A stretch of 64,000 bases of DNA from Streptomyces sp. 846.5 (GCF_004365705.1 NZ_SOBN01000001.1:4512001-4576000), one strand, 5' to 3'. Shown: positions 51,407 to 60,563, counted from the first letter of the stretch. The notes: generated from the letters alone by a model not told the origin. Made by a program: numbers and translations.

Positions 51407-52972
51407 ATGGCGACAACCGACCAGACCGGCTCATCGCCGGTCGCCACCATCACCCCCGACGCCCCCGCCGCCGAGCACAAGAAGCTCAAGGGCGGCGTAC
51501 TAGGCATGTCCGGCGTCGTCTTCACTGTGCTGGCCACGGCCGCTCCGATCACCGCGATGACCGGAAACGTGCCGATCGCCATCGGATACGGCAGCGGAAC
51601 CGGCACCCCGGCCGGATTCATCTTCGCCACCGTGGTACTGGTGATCTTCACCATCGGCTATTCCGCGATGGCCCGGCACATCACCGCGACCGGCGCGTTC
51701 TACGGGTTCATCACCCGCGGCCTCGGACGGGTCGCCGGGCTGGCCAGCGGGCTGATGGCGACGCTCGCCTATGTCGTCTTCGAGGCGTCGCTGATCGGCA
51801 TCTTCGCCTCGTTCTTCAAGACGGATGTGGAGAACTTCGGCGGCCCGCACCTGAGCTGGATCGTCTACGGGCTCATCGGCATAGCCCTGATCGCCGGGCT
51901 CGGGTACTTCGACATCGCACTCTCCGGTAAGGTCCTCGCCATCTTCCTCGTCGCCGAGGTGCTGATCCTGCTGCTGATGGGCGGCGGGGTGCTGTTCCAC
52001 GGCGGTGGCCCGGACGGGCTGGTGGCCGGAGCGCTCAACCCCGGCAAGGCGTTCACCGCGGTGGCCGGCGGAAGCTCGGCGATCGGACTGTTCTTCGCGT
52101 TCTGGTCCTGGGTCGGGTTCGAGACCACGGCGGTGTACGGCGAGGAGTCGCGCAACCCCACCAAGATCATCCCCCGGGCCACGCTGATCGTGGTGGTCGC
52201 GCTGGGCCTGCTCTACACCTTCATCTCCTGGATGACCATCGCCGGCAACGGCGTGCACCAGTCGGTCGCCATCGCCCAGGGCTCCACCGGCAACCCGTTC
52301 GACCTCTTCTTCGGGGTGACTCAGAAGTTCGTCGGCACCTGGGCCAAGGACCTGTACCTGATCCTGACCGTGACCGGTTCCTTCGCCTGCGCGCTGGCCT
52401 TCCACAACTCGGCCTCCCGCTACCTGTACGCGCTCGGCCGCGAGGGACTGCACAAGGCGGTCGCGCCGCTGGGCCGGACCCACGACAAGCACAAGTCCCC
52501 GCATGTGGCGTCGATCGTGCAGAGCGTGATCACGCTCGCCATCACGCTGTACTTCTTCCTGTTCCAGGCCCCGTCCAAGGCGGCCCCGGACGTGGCGTAC
52601 TACTACCAGTTCGGCCTGCTGGCGATCATGGGCACGATGGCGATCCTGATCGTGCAGGCGATCTGCTCGATCTCGGTGGTGTGGTACTTCCACGTCGGCA
52701 AGCGGCACCCGGAGACCCGGAACTGGTGGCGCACGCTGGTCGCACCGCTGGCCGGCGCGGCGGGCATGGGGTACGTGGTGTACCTGCTCTTCACCCACCT
52801 CAGCTTCGCCGCCGGCGCGGCCTCCGACAGCCCGGTCTACACGATCACCCCGTATGTGGTCATCGGTGTCGGCGTGGTCGGCGCGGTCATCGCGCTGGTA
52901 CTGCGGGCCACCAACCGGGGCCGCTACGAGCTGATCGGCAGCACCGTCCTCGCCGAGTCCCACGAGCGCTGA
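51407..52972 (+). CDS. APC-family permease, probable ethanolamine importer
   Basis: 521 residues with about 12-14 membrane segments of the amino acid-polyamine-organocation superfamily. The first helix region LGMSGVVFTVLATAAPITAM and the SWVGFETTAVYGEESRNP motif are typical. GAGGAC precedes the ATG. Two bases separate its stop from eutB, so it is cotranscribed with eutB and probably brings in ethanolamine; substrate is inferred from context. Confidence 0.88.
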   Translation: MATTDQTGSSPVATITPDAPAAEHKKLKGGVLGMSGVVFTVLATAAPITAMTGNVPIAIGYGSGTGTPAGFIFATVVLVIFTIGYSAMARHITATGAFYGFITRGLGRVAGLASGLMATLAYVVFEASLIGIFASFFKTDVENFGGPHLSWIVYGLIGIALIAGLGYFDIALSGKVLAIFLVAEVLILLLMGGGVLFHGGGPDGLVAGALNPGKAFTAVAGGSSAIGLFFAFWSWVGFETTAVYGEESRNPTKIIPRATLIVVVALGLLYTFISWMTIAGNGVHQSVAIAQGSTGNPFDLFFGVTQKFVGTWAKDLYLILTVTGSFACALAFHNSASRYLYALGREGLHKAVAPLGRTHDKHKSPHVASIVQSVITLAITLYFFLFQAPSKAAPDVAYYYQFGLLAIMGTMAILIVQAICSISVVWYFHVGKRHPETRNWWRTLVAPLAGAAGMGYVVYLLFTHLSFAAGAASDSPVYTITPYVVIGVGVVGAVIALVLRATNRGRYELIGSTVLAESHER

Positions 52973-52974
52973 CC

Positions 52975-54393
52975 ATGACCTATCGAAGCACGCTGCGCGG
53001 CGAGCGGTTCGCCTTCGCCTCGCTCGCCGAGCTGCTGGCCAAGGCGAACGAGGAGAAGGCGGGCGACCGGCTGGCCGGACTGGCCGCGCGGGACGAACGG
53101 GAGCGGGTCGCCGCCAAGCTGGCCCTGGCCGATGTCGGCCTGGGCGAGATCGCGGCCACCGCGGTCGTCGAGGACGCGGTCACCGACGCGGTCTCGCTCC
53201 CCGCCGACCGGGCCCGCTTCGCGGAGATCGCCGGCCTGACCGTCGGCGAACTGCGCGAACTCGTCCTGACACCGGGCTTCGAGGGACCCTGGGCAGCGGG
53301 ACTGGCGGCGGCGATCACCCCGGAGGTCGCCGCCGCCTGCGCCAAGCTGATGAGCAACCTCGACCTGGTGGTCGCCGCGGCCCCGCTGCGCCGCACCACC
53401 CGCTGCCGCAACACCATGGGCGAACCCGGCGTCATGGGCGTGCGGATCCAGCCCAACCACCCCACCGACAGCGTCCAGGGCATCGTCCTCTCCGCCCTGG
53501 ACGGCCTGGCCTTCGGCTGCGGCGACGCGATGATCGGCGTCAATCCGGCGACGGACTCGGTGCCGGCCATCGGCGCGGTGCTGCGGGCGCTGCACCAGCT
53601 GATCGCCGATCTCGGGGTGCCCACCCAGACCTGCGTGCTGGCGCACATCACCACCCAGCTCGCCGCGCTGGACGCGGGCGCTCCGGTCGACCTGCTGTTC
53701 CAGTCCGTCGCCGGCACCGAGGACGCCAACACCAGCTTCGGCATCGACCTGCCGATGCTGGCCCAGGGCCGGGAGGCGGTGCTCGCGCACCACCGGCAGC
53801 GGCCCGGTGAGTTCGTCGGCGACCAGGTCATGTACTTCGAGACCGGCCAGGGCAGCGCCCTGTCCGCGGAGGCCAACCACGGCGTCGACCAGCTGACCCT
53901 GGAGGCCCGCGCCCAGGCGGTGGCCCGGCTGTACGACCCGTTCCTGGTCAACTCCGTGGTCGGCTTCATCGGCCCCGAGTACCTGGCCGACTCGGTCCAG
54001 ATCACCCGGGCCGGCCTGGAGGACCACTTCGTCGGCAAGCTGATGGGCCTGCCGACCGGCGTCGACATCTGCTACACCAACCACGCCGACGCCGACCAGA
54101 ACAGCAACGACAACCTGCTGCTGCTGCTCGCCTCGGCCGGCTGCACCTTCGTCATGGGCGTCCCGGCCGGGGACGACGTGATGCTGAACTACCAGAGCAC
54201 CAGCTACCACGACGTCAGCAGCGTGCGCCGGACGCTCGGTCTCGGTCCGTCGCCGGCCTTCGGCCGCTGGCTCGCCGAGGTGGGGCTGCGCCATGACGGG
54301 CCGCCGCTGGCCGGCTCGGGCTGGCCGTCCAGCCTTCCCGAGCTCACCGCCGCGCTCGCCTCCGGCGGCCCGATCCGCGCGCTGATCCCATGA
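52975..54393 (+). CDS. eutB: Ethanolamine ammonia-lyase large subunit
   Basis: 472 residues (E. coli EutB 453). Adenosylcobalamin-dependent enzyme that splits ethanolamine into acetaldehyde and ammonia. Recognisable stretches: LMSNLDLVVAA, RCRNTMGEPGVMGVRIQPNH, GDAMIGVNPATDSVPAIGAV, ISSFGIDLPML-like TSFGIDLPML, QVMYFETGQGSALSAEANHG, GLPTGVDICYTNHADADQNS, FVMGVPAGDDVMLNYQSTSYHD. Full length. No microcompartment genes are nearby, so the reaction is cytosolic. Confidence 0.96.
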   Translation: MTYRSTLRGERFAFASLAELLAKANEEKAGDRLAGLAARDERERVAAKLALADVGLGEIAATAVVEDAVTDAVSLPADRARFAEIAGLTVGELRELVLTPGFEGPWAAGLAAAITPEVAAACAKLMSNLDLVVAAAPLRRTTRCRNTMGEPGVMGVRIQPNHPTDSVQGIVLSALDGLAFGCGDAMIGVNPATDSVPAIGAVLRALHQLIADLGVPTQTCVLAHITTQLAALDAGAPVDLLFQSVAGTEDANTSFGIDLPMLAQGREAVLAHHRQRPGEFVGDQVMYFETGQGSALSAEANHGVDQLTLEARAQAVARLYDPFLVNSVVGFIGPEYLADSVQITRAGLEDHFVGKLMGLPTGVDICYTNHADADQNSNDNLLLLLASAGCTFVMGVPAGDDVMLNYQSTSYHDVSSVRRTLGLGPSPAFGRWLAEVGLRHDGPPLAGSGWPSSLPELTAALASGGPIRALIP

Positions 54394-54414
54394 TTCTCGG
54401 CTGCGGCATCTGCC

Positions 54415-54513
54415 TGGCTGGTCGCGCAGTTCCTCGCGCCCCTGATAGTGCAACGTGCCCACAGCGGTTCAGTTGCAGCACCTCAGGGGCGCGGGGAACT
54501 GCGCGACCAGCCA
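54415..54513. repeat. Dispersed long hairpin, copy 1 (between eutB and eutC)
   Basis: Arms 54415-54445 and 54483-54513, 31 bases each with one mismatch; the core is GGGGCGCG(G)GGAACTGCGCGA and its complement. The loop holds a second stem TGCAAC/GTTGCA. Same nested design as 63144-63219. Such hairpins are dispersed in streptomycete genomes; here it may attenuate eutC relative to eutB or stabilise upstream mRNA. Confidence 0.85.
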
Positions 54514-54571
54514 GCTACGGTCCGCAGCCAACATCCGTCGGAACAACCCTCACCCGAAGCGGAGCCGCCTG

Positions 54572-55330
54572 ATGCACCCTCCCACCGACGCCGTCCCTGC
54601 CGCGGACCCGCACCGGGTCCGGCTGCGGGAGACCACCCCGGCCCGGCTCTTCATCGGGCGGGCGGGCAGTTCCTACCCGACCGCCACCCTGCTCTCGCTG
54701 CGGGCGGACCACGCCGCGGCCCGCGACGCTGTCGGCGCGCCGCTGGACCTTGACCTGCCGAGGATGGCCGCCCTCCGCGACCGGCACGCCCTGATGGTCG
54801 CGGACACCCGCGCCGACACCCGCCGTGAGTATCTGCACCGCCCCGACCTGGGCCGCCGGCTCTCCGCCGCCGCGCGCGAGCTCATCGTCGAGCAGTGCCC
54901 GGCCGGGGCCGACGTCCAGATCGCCGTCGGCGACGGACTCTCGGCCACCGCGGTCCACCGCCAGGTCCCCGAGCTGCTGCCGCGGCTGATCGCCGGCTGC
55001 GCGAGCCGGGGCTGGACGACCGGCCGTCCGATCGCGATCCGGCAGTGCCGGGTGGGGGTGCTCAACGAACTCGGCGAACTGCTGCGCCCGCGGGTGGTCG
55101 TGCTGCTGATCGGCGAACGCCCGGGCCTGGCCACCGCGGAGAGCCTCTCCGCCTACCTGGCCCACCGCCCCCGTCCGGGCCACACCGACGCCGACCGCAA
55201 CCTCATCTCCAACATCCACGACTCCGGCGTCCCGGTCCCCGAGGCCGCCGACCGCATCCTCGCCCTGGCCGCCGCGCTGATGGCGGCCGGCCGCAGCGGC
55301 GTGGGGGTCAAGGAACTCCCGTCCGGCTGA
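54572..55330 (+). CDS. eutC: Ethanolamine ammonia-lyase small subunit
   Basis: 252 residues. Conserved segments: TPARLFIGRAGSSYPTATLL, LRADHAAARDAV, RREYLHRPDLGRRL, VQIAVGDGLSATAV, VLNELGELLRPRVVVLLIGERP, LSAYLAHRPRPGHTDADRNL, and ISNIHDSGVPVPEAA. It forms the B12-binding small subunit with EutB. GGAG precedes ATG 54572. Separated from eutB by a large hairpin, unusual because the two are needed in equal amounts. Confidence 0.96.
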   Translation: MHPPTDAVPAADPHRVRLRETTPARLFIGRAGSSYPTATLLSLRADHAAARDAVGAPLDLDLPRMAALRDRHALMVADTRADTRREYLHRPDLGRRLSAAARELIVEQCPAGADVQIAVGDGLSATAVHRQVPELLPRLIAGCASRGWTTGRPIAIRQCRVGVLNELGELLRPRVVVLLIGERPGLATAESLSAYLAHRPRPGHTDADRNLISNIHDSGVPVPEAADRILALAAALMAAGRSGVGVKELPSG

Positions 55331-55344
55331 CGGTGCTTCGGCCG

Positions 55345-55941
55345 CTACGGGCCGGCCCCGGACTCGTCGTCCGGAGCCGCGCCGTCCGGTGCGCCGCCGC
55401 GGTGCAGGCTGATCCGGGTGACGGTGACCAGCAGCCTCAGGAACAGCGCGACATAGGCCAGGTCGACCAGGATCTGCAGGCTGACCAGGATCCGGGCGAG
55501 GTCGCTCCGCGGGGCGATGTCGCCGTAGCCGACGGTGCCCAGGGTGACGACGGCGAAGTAGAGGCCCGAGGTGCGGTTCAGCCGTTCGGTGAAGTCGGCC
55601 GGATCCACCTCGGACAGCGACACATAGGCGCCCGCGAACGTCAGCAGGAACAGCGGCAGCGACACCGCCAGGGCCTCGACCGCGCGCAGCTGCGGCAGGC
55701 CGGCGTTCAGGATGCGGTGCAGTTCGAACCCCAGTACCGCGACGAAGACCACCGCGCCCACGGCCAGCCAGGCCACGCCGCCGGTGTCCACCGGGGCGAC
55801 GCCCAGCGGGATCACGTAGTAGAGCAGGACCACGGCCGCGGTCATGAGCGCGCAGCGGGCCGCGCTGCCCGCGATCGCCCGCCGCCGCTCCGTGCGACCG
55901 AGGTCGCCCAACCGCCGCGGAGTCACCGGGACGACGCCCAT
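55345..55941 (-). CDS. Two-pore-segment K+ channel protein
   Basis: 198 residues from ATG 55941 (AGGAG upstream). Four hydrophobic segments plus a pore loop; the K+ selectivity filter TVGYGD lies at ~136-141 in GLYFAVVTLGTVGYGDIAPR. No RCK domain, so a small ion_trans_2 channel. Convergent with eutC (14-base gap). Confidence 0.9.
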   Translation of the reverse strand: MGVVPVTPRRLGDLGRTERRRAIAGSAARCALMTAAVVLLYYVIPLGVAPVDTGGVAWLAVGAVVFVAVLGFELHRILNAGLPQLRAVEALAVSLPLFLLTFAGAYVSLSEVDPADFTERLNRTSGLYFAVVTLGTVGYGDIAPRSDLARILVSLQILVDLAYVALFLRLLVTVTRISLHRGGAPDGAAPDDESGAGP

Positions 55942-56113
55942 GACGGCTCCTTCCACCTGGTCAGAGCCAGGGTACGGGCGGAGCGGGCCCGCGGCGCGTC
56001 GGCAGTCGATCCGGAGTGATCGGCCCGAGATGCGGACGGATGCTCCGCATACGATGATCGTTCCGAGTTGCCCCTGGTGGCCTTCGGCGGCCTGCAGTGT
56101 TACCGACGCCCGC

Positions 56114-57403
56114 TCAGATCGAGGTGAACTCGACCGGCAGGGCGGACGGGCCGCGCATCCAGATCGAGGGGCGCCACTCGACCTCCTCGGCCGGCACGGT
56201 CAGCATCACATCGGGAAGGCGGTCGAGCAGCACCTCGACCGCCGCCCGGGCGATCACCTCGGCCATCTCCGGCGCGGGGACCGGGCAGCGGTGCTCGCCG
56301 TGGCCGAACGACAGGTGGGCCTGGTTGCCCACCGAGCCGGCGCTGAAGTCCGGCTGCACCTCCGGGTCGGTGTTGGCCGCCGCGAGCCCCAGCACCAGGC
56401 AGTCGCCCTTGCGGATCCGACGGCCCGCCAGCTGGGTGTCCCGCGCCGCCCAGCGCCCGACGACGTTCTGGGTCGGGGTGTCCGCCCACAGCACCTCGTT
56501 GAGGGCCTGGCCGACGCTGCGCCTGCCGCCGGAGAGGGTGACCGCGAAACGGTCGTCGGTGAGCATCAGCCGCAGCGCGTTGCCGATCCAGTTGGCCGTC
56601 GGCTGCTGTCCGGTGGCCATGATCGAGATCATGTCCTGGACGATCTCCTCGTCCTCCAGGCCGGCCGGGTGCGCCAGCATCCGCGAGGGCAGGTCCGGCC
56701 CGGGGGTGCCGCGGCCGCGCTCCAGTAACCCGGTCATGGTGGCGTGGATGCGCATATATGCGTCCAGGGCGCCGGGGCCCTCGTCCAGCGAACCGGCCAT
56801 GTCCCGTTCCAGCGCGAAGATCTGGTCCTGGTCCAGGCCGAAGAGCCCGGCCAGCACCCGCAGCGGGACCTGGGCGGCGTAGTCGGCCATCAGCTCGGCC
56901 TGGCCGGCGCCGGCGAAGCCGTCGATCAGCGCGTCCGCGACCCGTTCGCTGGTGGCGTGCAGCTCGAACTGGTCCACCGCGGAGAGCACGTCGGTGATCA
57001 CCCCGGCCCGGCGCTGGTGCTCGGCCCCCTCCTTGAACAGCACCGAGGGGGTGTGGCTGACATAGGGCCTCAGCGGCCAGTCGGCGGGGATCGCGTCCCA
57101 GGCGTGCCAGCGCCGCGAATCCCTGGCGAACAGCTCGGAGTTGCTGGTGACGTAGTGGACCTCGCGGTAGCCCAGCACCAGCCAGGCCGGGATGTCGTCG
57201 TCCAGCAGGATCGGCGCGACCGGGCCGTGCTCGCGCCGCAGCAGCCGGTAGAGCTCGGCCGGGTCCCGCTGGAAGCGCGGCGAGTGCATGCGGACCGCGC
57301 CGCCGGGGCCGGTGCTCTCGGGGGTCGCCGAGGGGTCGTGGGCCGCGCAGCCGGGCGGCGGGACAGTGCCTTCCTGATGCAGCTCGTCCTGATGGGTCGT
57401 CAC
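56114..57403 (-). CDS. Cytochrome P450 of the conservon (CYP157-like)
   Basis: 429 residues. Heme loop FGHGEHRCPVPAPE with the thiolate Cys-373. The K-helix reads EVLW instead of ExxR, the known exception of CYP157-type P450s in streptomycete conservons. I-helix region MISIMATGQQPTANWIG also deviates from the usual acid/threonine pair. GTG start overlaps the cvnD stop, so it is the last gene of the cvn operon. May act as a monooxygenase or as a heme sensor with the GTPase. Confidence 0.92.
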   Translation of the reverse strand: MTTHQDELHQEGTVPPPGCAAHDPSATPESTGPGGAVRMHSPRFQRDPAELYRLLRREHGPVAPILLDDDIPAWLVLGYREVHYVTSNSELFARDSRRWHAWDAIPADWPLRPYVSHTPSVLFKEGAEHQRRAGVITDVLSAVDQFELHATSERVADALIDGFAGAGQAELMADYAAQVPLRVLAGLFGLDQDQIFALERDMAGSLDEGPGALDAYMRIHATMTGLLERGRGTPGPDLPSRMLAHPAGLEDEEIVQDMISIMATGQQPTANWIGNALRLMLTDDRFAVTLSGGRRSVGQALNEVLWADTPTQNVVGRWAARDTQLAGRRIRKGDCLVLGLAAANTDPEVQPDFSAGSVGNQAHLSFGHGEHRCPVPAPEMAEVIARAAVEVLLDRLPDVMLTVPAEEVEWRPSIWMRGPSALPVEFTSI

Positions 57404-58002
57404 GGGGTGGGCTCCAGGGCGTGGGAGAGGGAGTGCAGGTGGCGGACGAGGGCGATCAGGACGTCCCCGCTCGACTCCCGCTTCCGCGCGTCGCAGTCCA
57501 GCAGCGGGACGTCCGGGCCGAGTGACAGAGCCGTGCGTACCTGCTCCAGGGAGTGGGTCGGCTCGCCGAAGTTGTTGCGGGCCACCACGAAGGGCAGGCC
57601 GTGGTGTTCCAGCCGGTCGATGGCGTACCAGCAGTCGGAGAGCCTGCGGGTGTCGACCAGGACGACCGCGCCCAGGGTGCCGGCGAACAGCCGGTCCCAG
57701 AGGAACCAGAAGCGCTCCTGCCCCGGGGCGCCGAAGAGGTAGAGCACCTTCTCGTCGTCGAGGGTGATCCGGCCGAAGTCGAAGGCGACCGTGGTGGTGG
57801 TCTTGGTCAGCACCCCCTCGCGGTCGTCGATGCCGATGCCGGCCTGCGTCATCACCTCCTCGGTGCTGAGCGGACGGATCTCGCTGACGGAGTTGACCAG
57901 GGTGGTCTTGCCCGCGCCGAAGCCGCCCACGATGACGATCTTCAGGGCGTCCCTGGCGGTTTCCCTGAGCGGTAGCGGCTGGTCAGAGGTTCTGGAGGGC
58001 AA
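57400..58002 (-). CDS. cvnD: Conservon GTP-binding protein CvnD
   Basis: 200 residues. Small GTPase with G1 GGFGAGKTT (~26-34), a Thr-rich switch I, G3 FGAPGQERF; the G4 position is ARNNF rather than NKxD, as common in this MglA-like/CvnD group. TTG 58002 overlaps the cvnC end by 20 bases. In S. coelicolor CvnA-D form a membrane complex resembling eukaryotic G-protein signalling, with CvnD as the switch. Confidence 0.92.
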   Translation of the reverse strand: MPSRTSDQPLPLRETARDALKIVIVGGFGAGKTTLVNSVSEIRPLSTEEVMTQAGIGIDDREGVLTKTTTTVAFDFGRITLDDEKVLYLFGAPGQERFWFLWDRLFAGTLGAVVLVDTRRLSDCWYAIDRLEHHGLPFVVARNNFGEPTHSLEQVRTALSLGPDVPLLDCDARKRESSGDVLIALVRHLHSLSHALEPTP

Positions 58003-58342
58003 CGAGCACCTTCTTGAGGGTTTCGGGCGGTGGCATCTGCCTGCCGCGCCCGGACGACTGCGGATGGCGGGCGGTGATCCGGCCCATGTCGAGCAGGTCG
58101 CAGAGCAGGATCTTCACCACGCCGACGGGCAGTTCCAGCAGGGACGCCAACTCCACGACGGCGACCGGGCGTTCGCTCAGCTCCAGGATCCGGACCAGCT
58201 CGGACTGCATGCCCGGGGTCGGCCCGCTCTCCCGCACGATCAGCGTGACCAGGTCGAAAGCCTGCTCGTAGGCCCTGCTCCGGCCGCCGGTGACGGTGTA
58301 GAGCCGGTCCGGGTCGCCGCTGTCGACCGGGCGGCGGATCAT
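57983..58342 (-). CDS. cvnC: Conservon DUF742 protein CvnC
   Basis: 119 residues, DUF742 family. RLYTVTGGRSRA, FDLVTLIV, VRILELSERPVAVVELASLL, LPVGVVKILLCDLLDMG are typical: a winged-helix-like fold. Overlaps cvnB by 4 bases (ATGA) and cvnD by 20. Thought to bridge CvnB and CvnD. Confidence 0.93.
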   Translation of the reverse strand: MIRRPVDSGDPDRLYTVTGGRSRAYEQAFDLVTLIVRESGPTPGMQSELVRILELSERPVAVVELASLLELPVGVVKILLCDLLDMGRITARHPQSSGRGRQMPPPETLKKVLVALQNL

Positions 58343-58740
58343 GCGTGCTGCCTCGGCTCGGCCCGCAGATGTACCCCGATCTGTTCGACCAGCTCGCTCA
58401 TGTTGTGGCCGACGATGCCCGGGTCGGCGTCGTCCCCGGCGACGACCGCCAGATGCGCGCCGACCCCCGCCTCGACGATGAACAGGATGCCGCCGTGGAA
58501 CTCGGTCATGGACTGGCGGACGCCGCCGCTGCCGTCGCCGAACTCGATGGAGGCGCCGTGGGACAGGCTCTGGATGCCGGACGCGATCGCGGCGAGCTGG
58601 TCGGCCTGGTCCACGGTGAGGCCGGAGGACAGGCAGAGCTTGAGGCCGTCGCGCGAGAGCACCAGGGCGTGCCGGGTCCCCGGGGTCTTCTGGAGCAGGT
58701 TCTCCAGCAGCCAGTCGAGGCTGCGGTCGGTGGTGGTCAT
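58339..58740 (-). CDS. cvnB: Conservon roadblock/LC7 protein CvnB
   Basis: 133 residues, Roadblock/LC7 fold, the family that regulates MglA-type GTPases. LDWLLENLLQKTPGTRHALVL, SRDGLKLC and ADQLAAIASGIQSL are characteristic. Starts by ATGA overlap with cvnA. Confidence 0.94.
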   Translation of the reverse strand: MTTTDRSLDWLLENLLQKTPGTRHALVLSRDGLKLCLSSGLTVDQADQLAAIASGIQSLSHGASIEFGDGSGGVRQSMTEFHGGILFIVEAGVGAHLAVVAGDDADPGIVGHNMSELVEQIGVHLRAEPRQHA

Positions 58741-60410
58741 CGCTCGGTGTCCTCTTCGGTCGGGTCTGACGGTCGGTCGGTCTCGACGGGTTCGCCTTCT
58801 CGGGGTCGGGGTGCCGGGCCTTCGCTGCGGACGGCCGCGCGGAAGGCGCCGAAGCGGGCGCCCGCCTCGGCGCGGGAGGGTACGTCCTCCGCGGCGGCGG
58901 GCGGCGCGGCGGGGGCGGTGCGCCGGGCGGCGGCGAGGGTCCGTCCCGGCGGCCGCTTGGGCAGGTCCAGGGCGGGTTCGGGGGGCTCAGCGGGTTCGAG
59001 GGGCTCGTCCGCGGCGACGGGAGCGGCGGCGGCCGGTGCCGGCGCCGTGGGCCGGCTCGCGTCGCCGCTCTCCCGCACTGCGGGGAGCCGGTCCGCGCCG
59101 CCGCGCACGATGAGCTGCTGCGGGATCAGCACCACCACACCCGTTCCACCGCGCGAGGACGGCCGGAAGGACACGGTGAGGCCGTGCTTGCGGGCCAGGC
59201 AGCCGACCACGGCCAGCCCGAGCCGGGTGCCGCCCAGCGTCATCAGGTCCAGCGGTTCCGTGGAGACCAGCCGCTCGGCCTTGGCCAGGGTGGCGGCCGG
59301 CATCACCAGTCCGCCGTCCTCGATGGTGACCACCACGCCGGAGTGCATCTCCTGGACGTAGACGTGCACCTCCTCGGTGGGCGGGGAGAAGGTGGTGGCG
59401 TTGTCCATCAGCTCGGCCAGGGCGTGCATCACGCCCTCCGCCGCGTACCCGGCCACCGCCACCGTGCTCGCCGAGTGCAGCCTGACCCGCTGGTAGGCGC
59501 TGATCCGGCCCATCGCGCCGCGCAGCACGCTCTCCATCACGATCGGCTTGGTCCAGCGCCGCCCGGAGCGGGCCCCGGTGAGCACCGCGATGCTGTCGGC
59601 GAGACGGCCGGCCTGGGCGGTGCCGTGGTCCAGCCGGAGCAGGTCGCCGAGGACCTCCTCGTTGTGCCGGTTCTCCATCTCGCGCAGGTCGGCGAGCATG
59701 CTGGTGGCCAGCGCCTGGACCCGTCCGGCGGCGTTGGCGCAGGCGGCCATGGAGGAGGCGCGCAGTCGCTCGCTGGTGCCGACCTCCTGGACCAGGGTGC
59801 GCAGCACCTGCTGGTGCGTCTCGTCGAAGTGCGCCGGCGCGTCCGCGAGCACGCGCTCCATGGAGACGCCCTCGCGGAGCTGCTGCACCGCCTCCGGGAT
59901 GGCCTGGCCGGTGAGTTGCTCGGCCTCGCCGACGAACTGGTCGACCTGTGCCACGAGTTGGACGATCTCGGCCTCCAGCGCCGCGGACCGGGCCTTCTCG
60001 GCCTCCAGCGCGCTGCGCATCGCGGCCTCGGCGGCGACGGCCGTCTTGCGCTCGGCGTCGGCGTTCCAGGCGTCGTGGCGGGCGGCCTGGGCGTCGCCCG
60101 CGGCCTGGCCGACCGCCGCTGCCTGCTCGGCGGCGGAGCGCTCGGCCTCGGCCCGTACCGCGTCCAGCCGGGCCTGGTTGGCCCGCGCGGCGCCGGAGCG
60201 GAGCACCAGCAGCGCGACGACCGCGCCCAGGAGCAGGGCCGCGGCACCGCCGGAGCAGGCGAGGGGAACCCGGTCCGTCGCCCCGGCCCGGGCCGTGAAC
60301 CAGGCGACGACCGCCCCGGCCAGCACCGCCGCCAGTGGGGGGAGGAGCCCGGACCACACCCGTGACCTGCGGCGGAGATCCGGCGGACGGGGGGACATCT
60401 GGACAGACAT
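58737..60410 (-). CDS. cvnA: Conservon sensor kinase-like protein CvnA
   Basis: 557 residues from ATG 60410 (AGGAA upstream). Two membrane segments (~20-70), a long Ala/Glu-rich coiled coil (~75-190), then an HATPase domain with LAELMDNATTFSPP (N-box) and GGTRLGLAVVGCLARKHGL (G-box), and a Pro/Ala-rich acidic tail. No recognised phospho-acceptor histidine box, as in other CvnA proteins. Heads the five-gene conservon; TACGAT about 40 bases upstream is a candidate -10. Confidence 0.93.
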   Translation of the reverse strand: MSVQMSPRPPDLRRRSRVWSGLLPPLAAVLAGAVVAWFTARAGATDRVPLACSGGAAALLLGAVVALLVLRSGAARANQARLDAVRAEAERSAAEQAAAVGQAAGDAQAARHDAWNADAERKTAVAAEAAMRSALEAEKARSAALEAEIVQLVAQVDQFVGEAEQLTGQAIPEAVQQLREGVSMERVLADAPAHFDETHQQVLRTLVQEVGTSERLRASSMAACANAAGRVQALATSMLADLREMENRHNEEVLGDLLRLDHGTAQAGRLADSIAVLTGARSGRRWTKPIVMESVLRGAMGRISAYQRVRLHSASTVAVAGYAAEGVMHALAELMDNATTFSPPTEEVHVYVQEMHSGVVVTIEDGGLVMPAATLAKAERLVSTEPLDLMTLGGTRLGLAVVGCLARKHGLTVSFRPSSRGGTGVVVLIPQQLIVRGGADRLPAVRESGDASRPTAPAPAAAAPVAADEPLEPAEPPEPALDLPKRPPGRTLAAARRTAPAAPPAAAEDVPSRAEAGARFGAFRAAVRSEGPAPRPREGEPVETDRPSDPTEEDTER

Positions 60411-60485
60411 CAATCGGTTCCTCGTGGCGGGCGGAAGAAATATCGTATGACCACGCAGGCCACACCCTACCCGCTGAAAACACCT

Positions 60486-60499
60486 GTAACGGCCGTTAC
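60486..60499. promoter_or_regulatory. Palindrome GTAACGGCCGTTAC upstream of cvnA
   Basis: Perfect 14-base palindrome 76 bases before the cvnA start and between the convergent-facing end of the MFS gene and the conservon. Could be an operator for the cvn operon. Confidence 0.5.
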
Positions 60500-60526
60500 T
60501 TGACGCTGTCCCAGCAATATTGGAAA

Positions 60527-60563
60527 GGCGCCGCATCCCGGGAATTGCCCGGGGTACGGCGCC
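60527..60563 (-). terminator. Hairpin terminator of the MFS gene
   Basis: Outer arms GGCGCCG/CGGCGCC and inner arms CCCGGG/CCCGGG around AATTG, 17 bases after the MFS stop on the minus strand; TTTCC follows in that direction. Confidence 0.65.
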
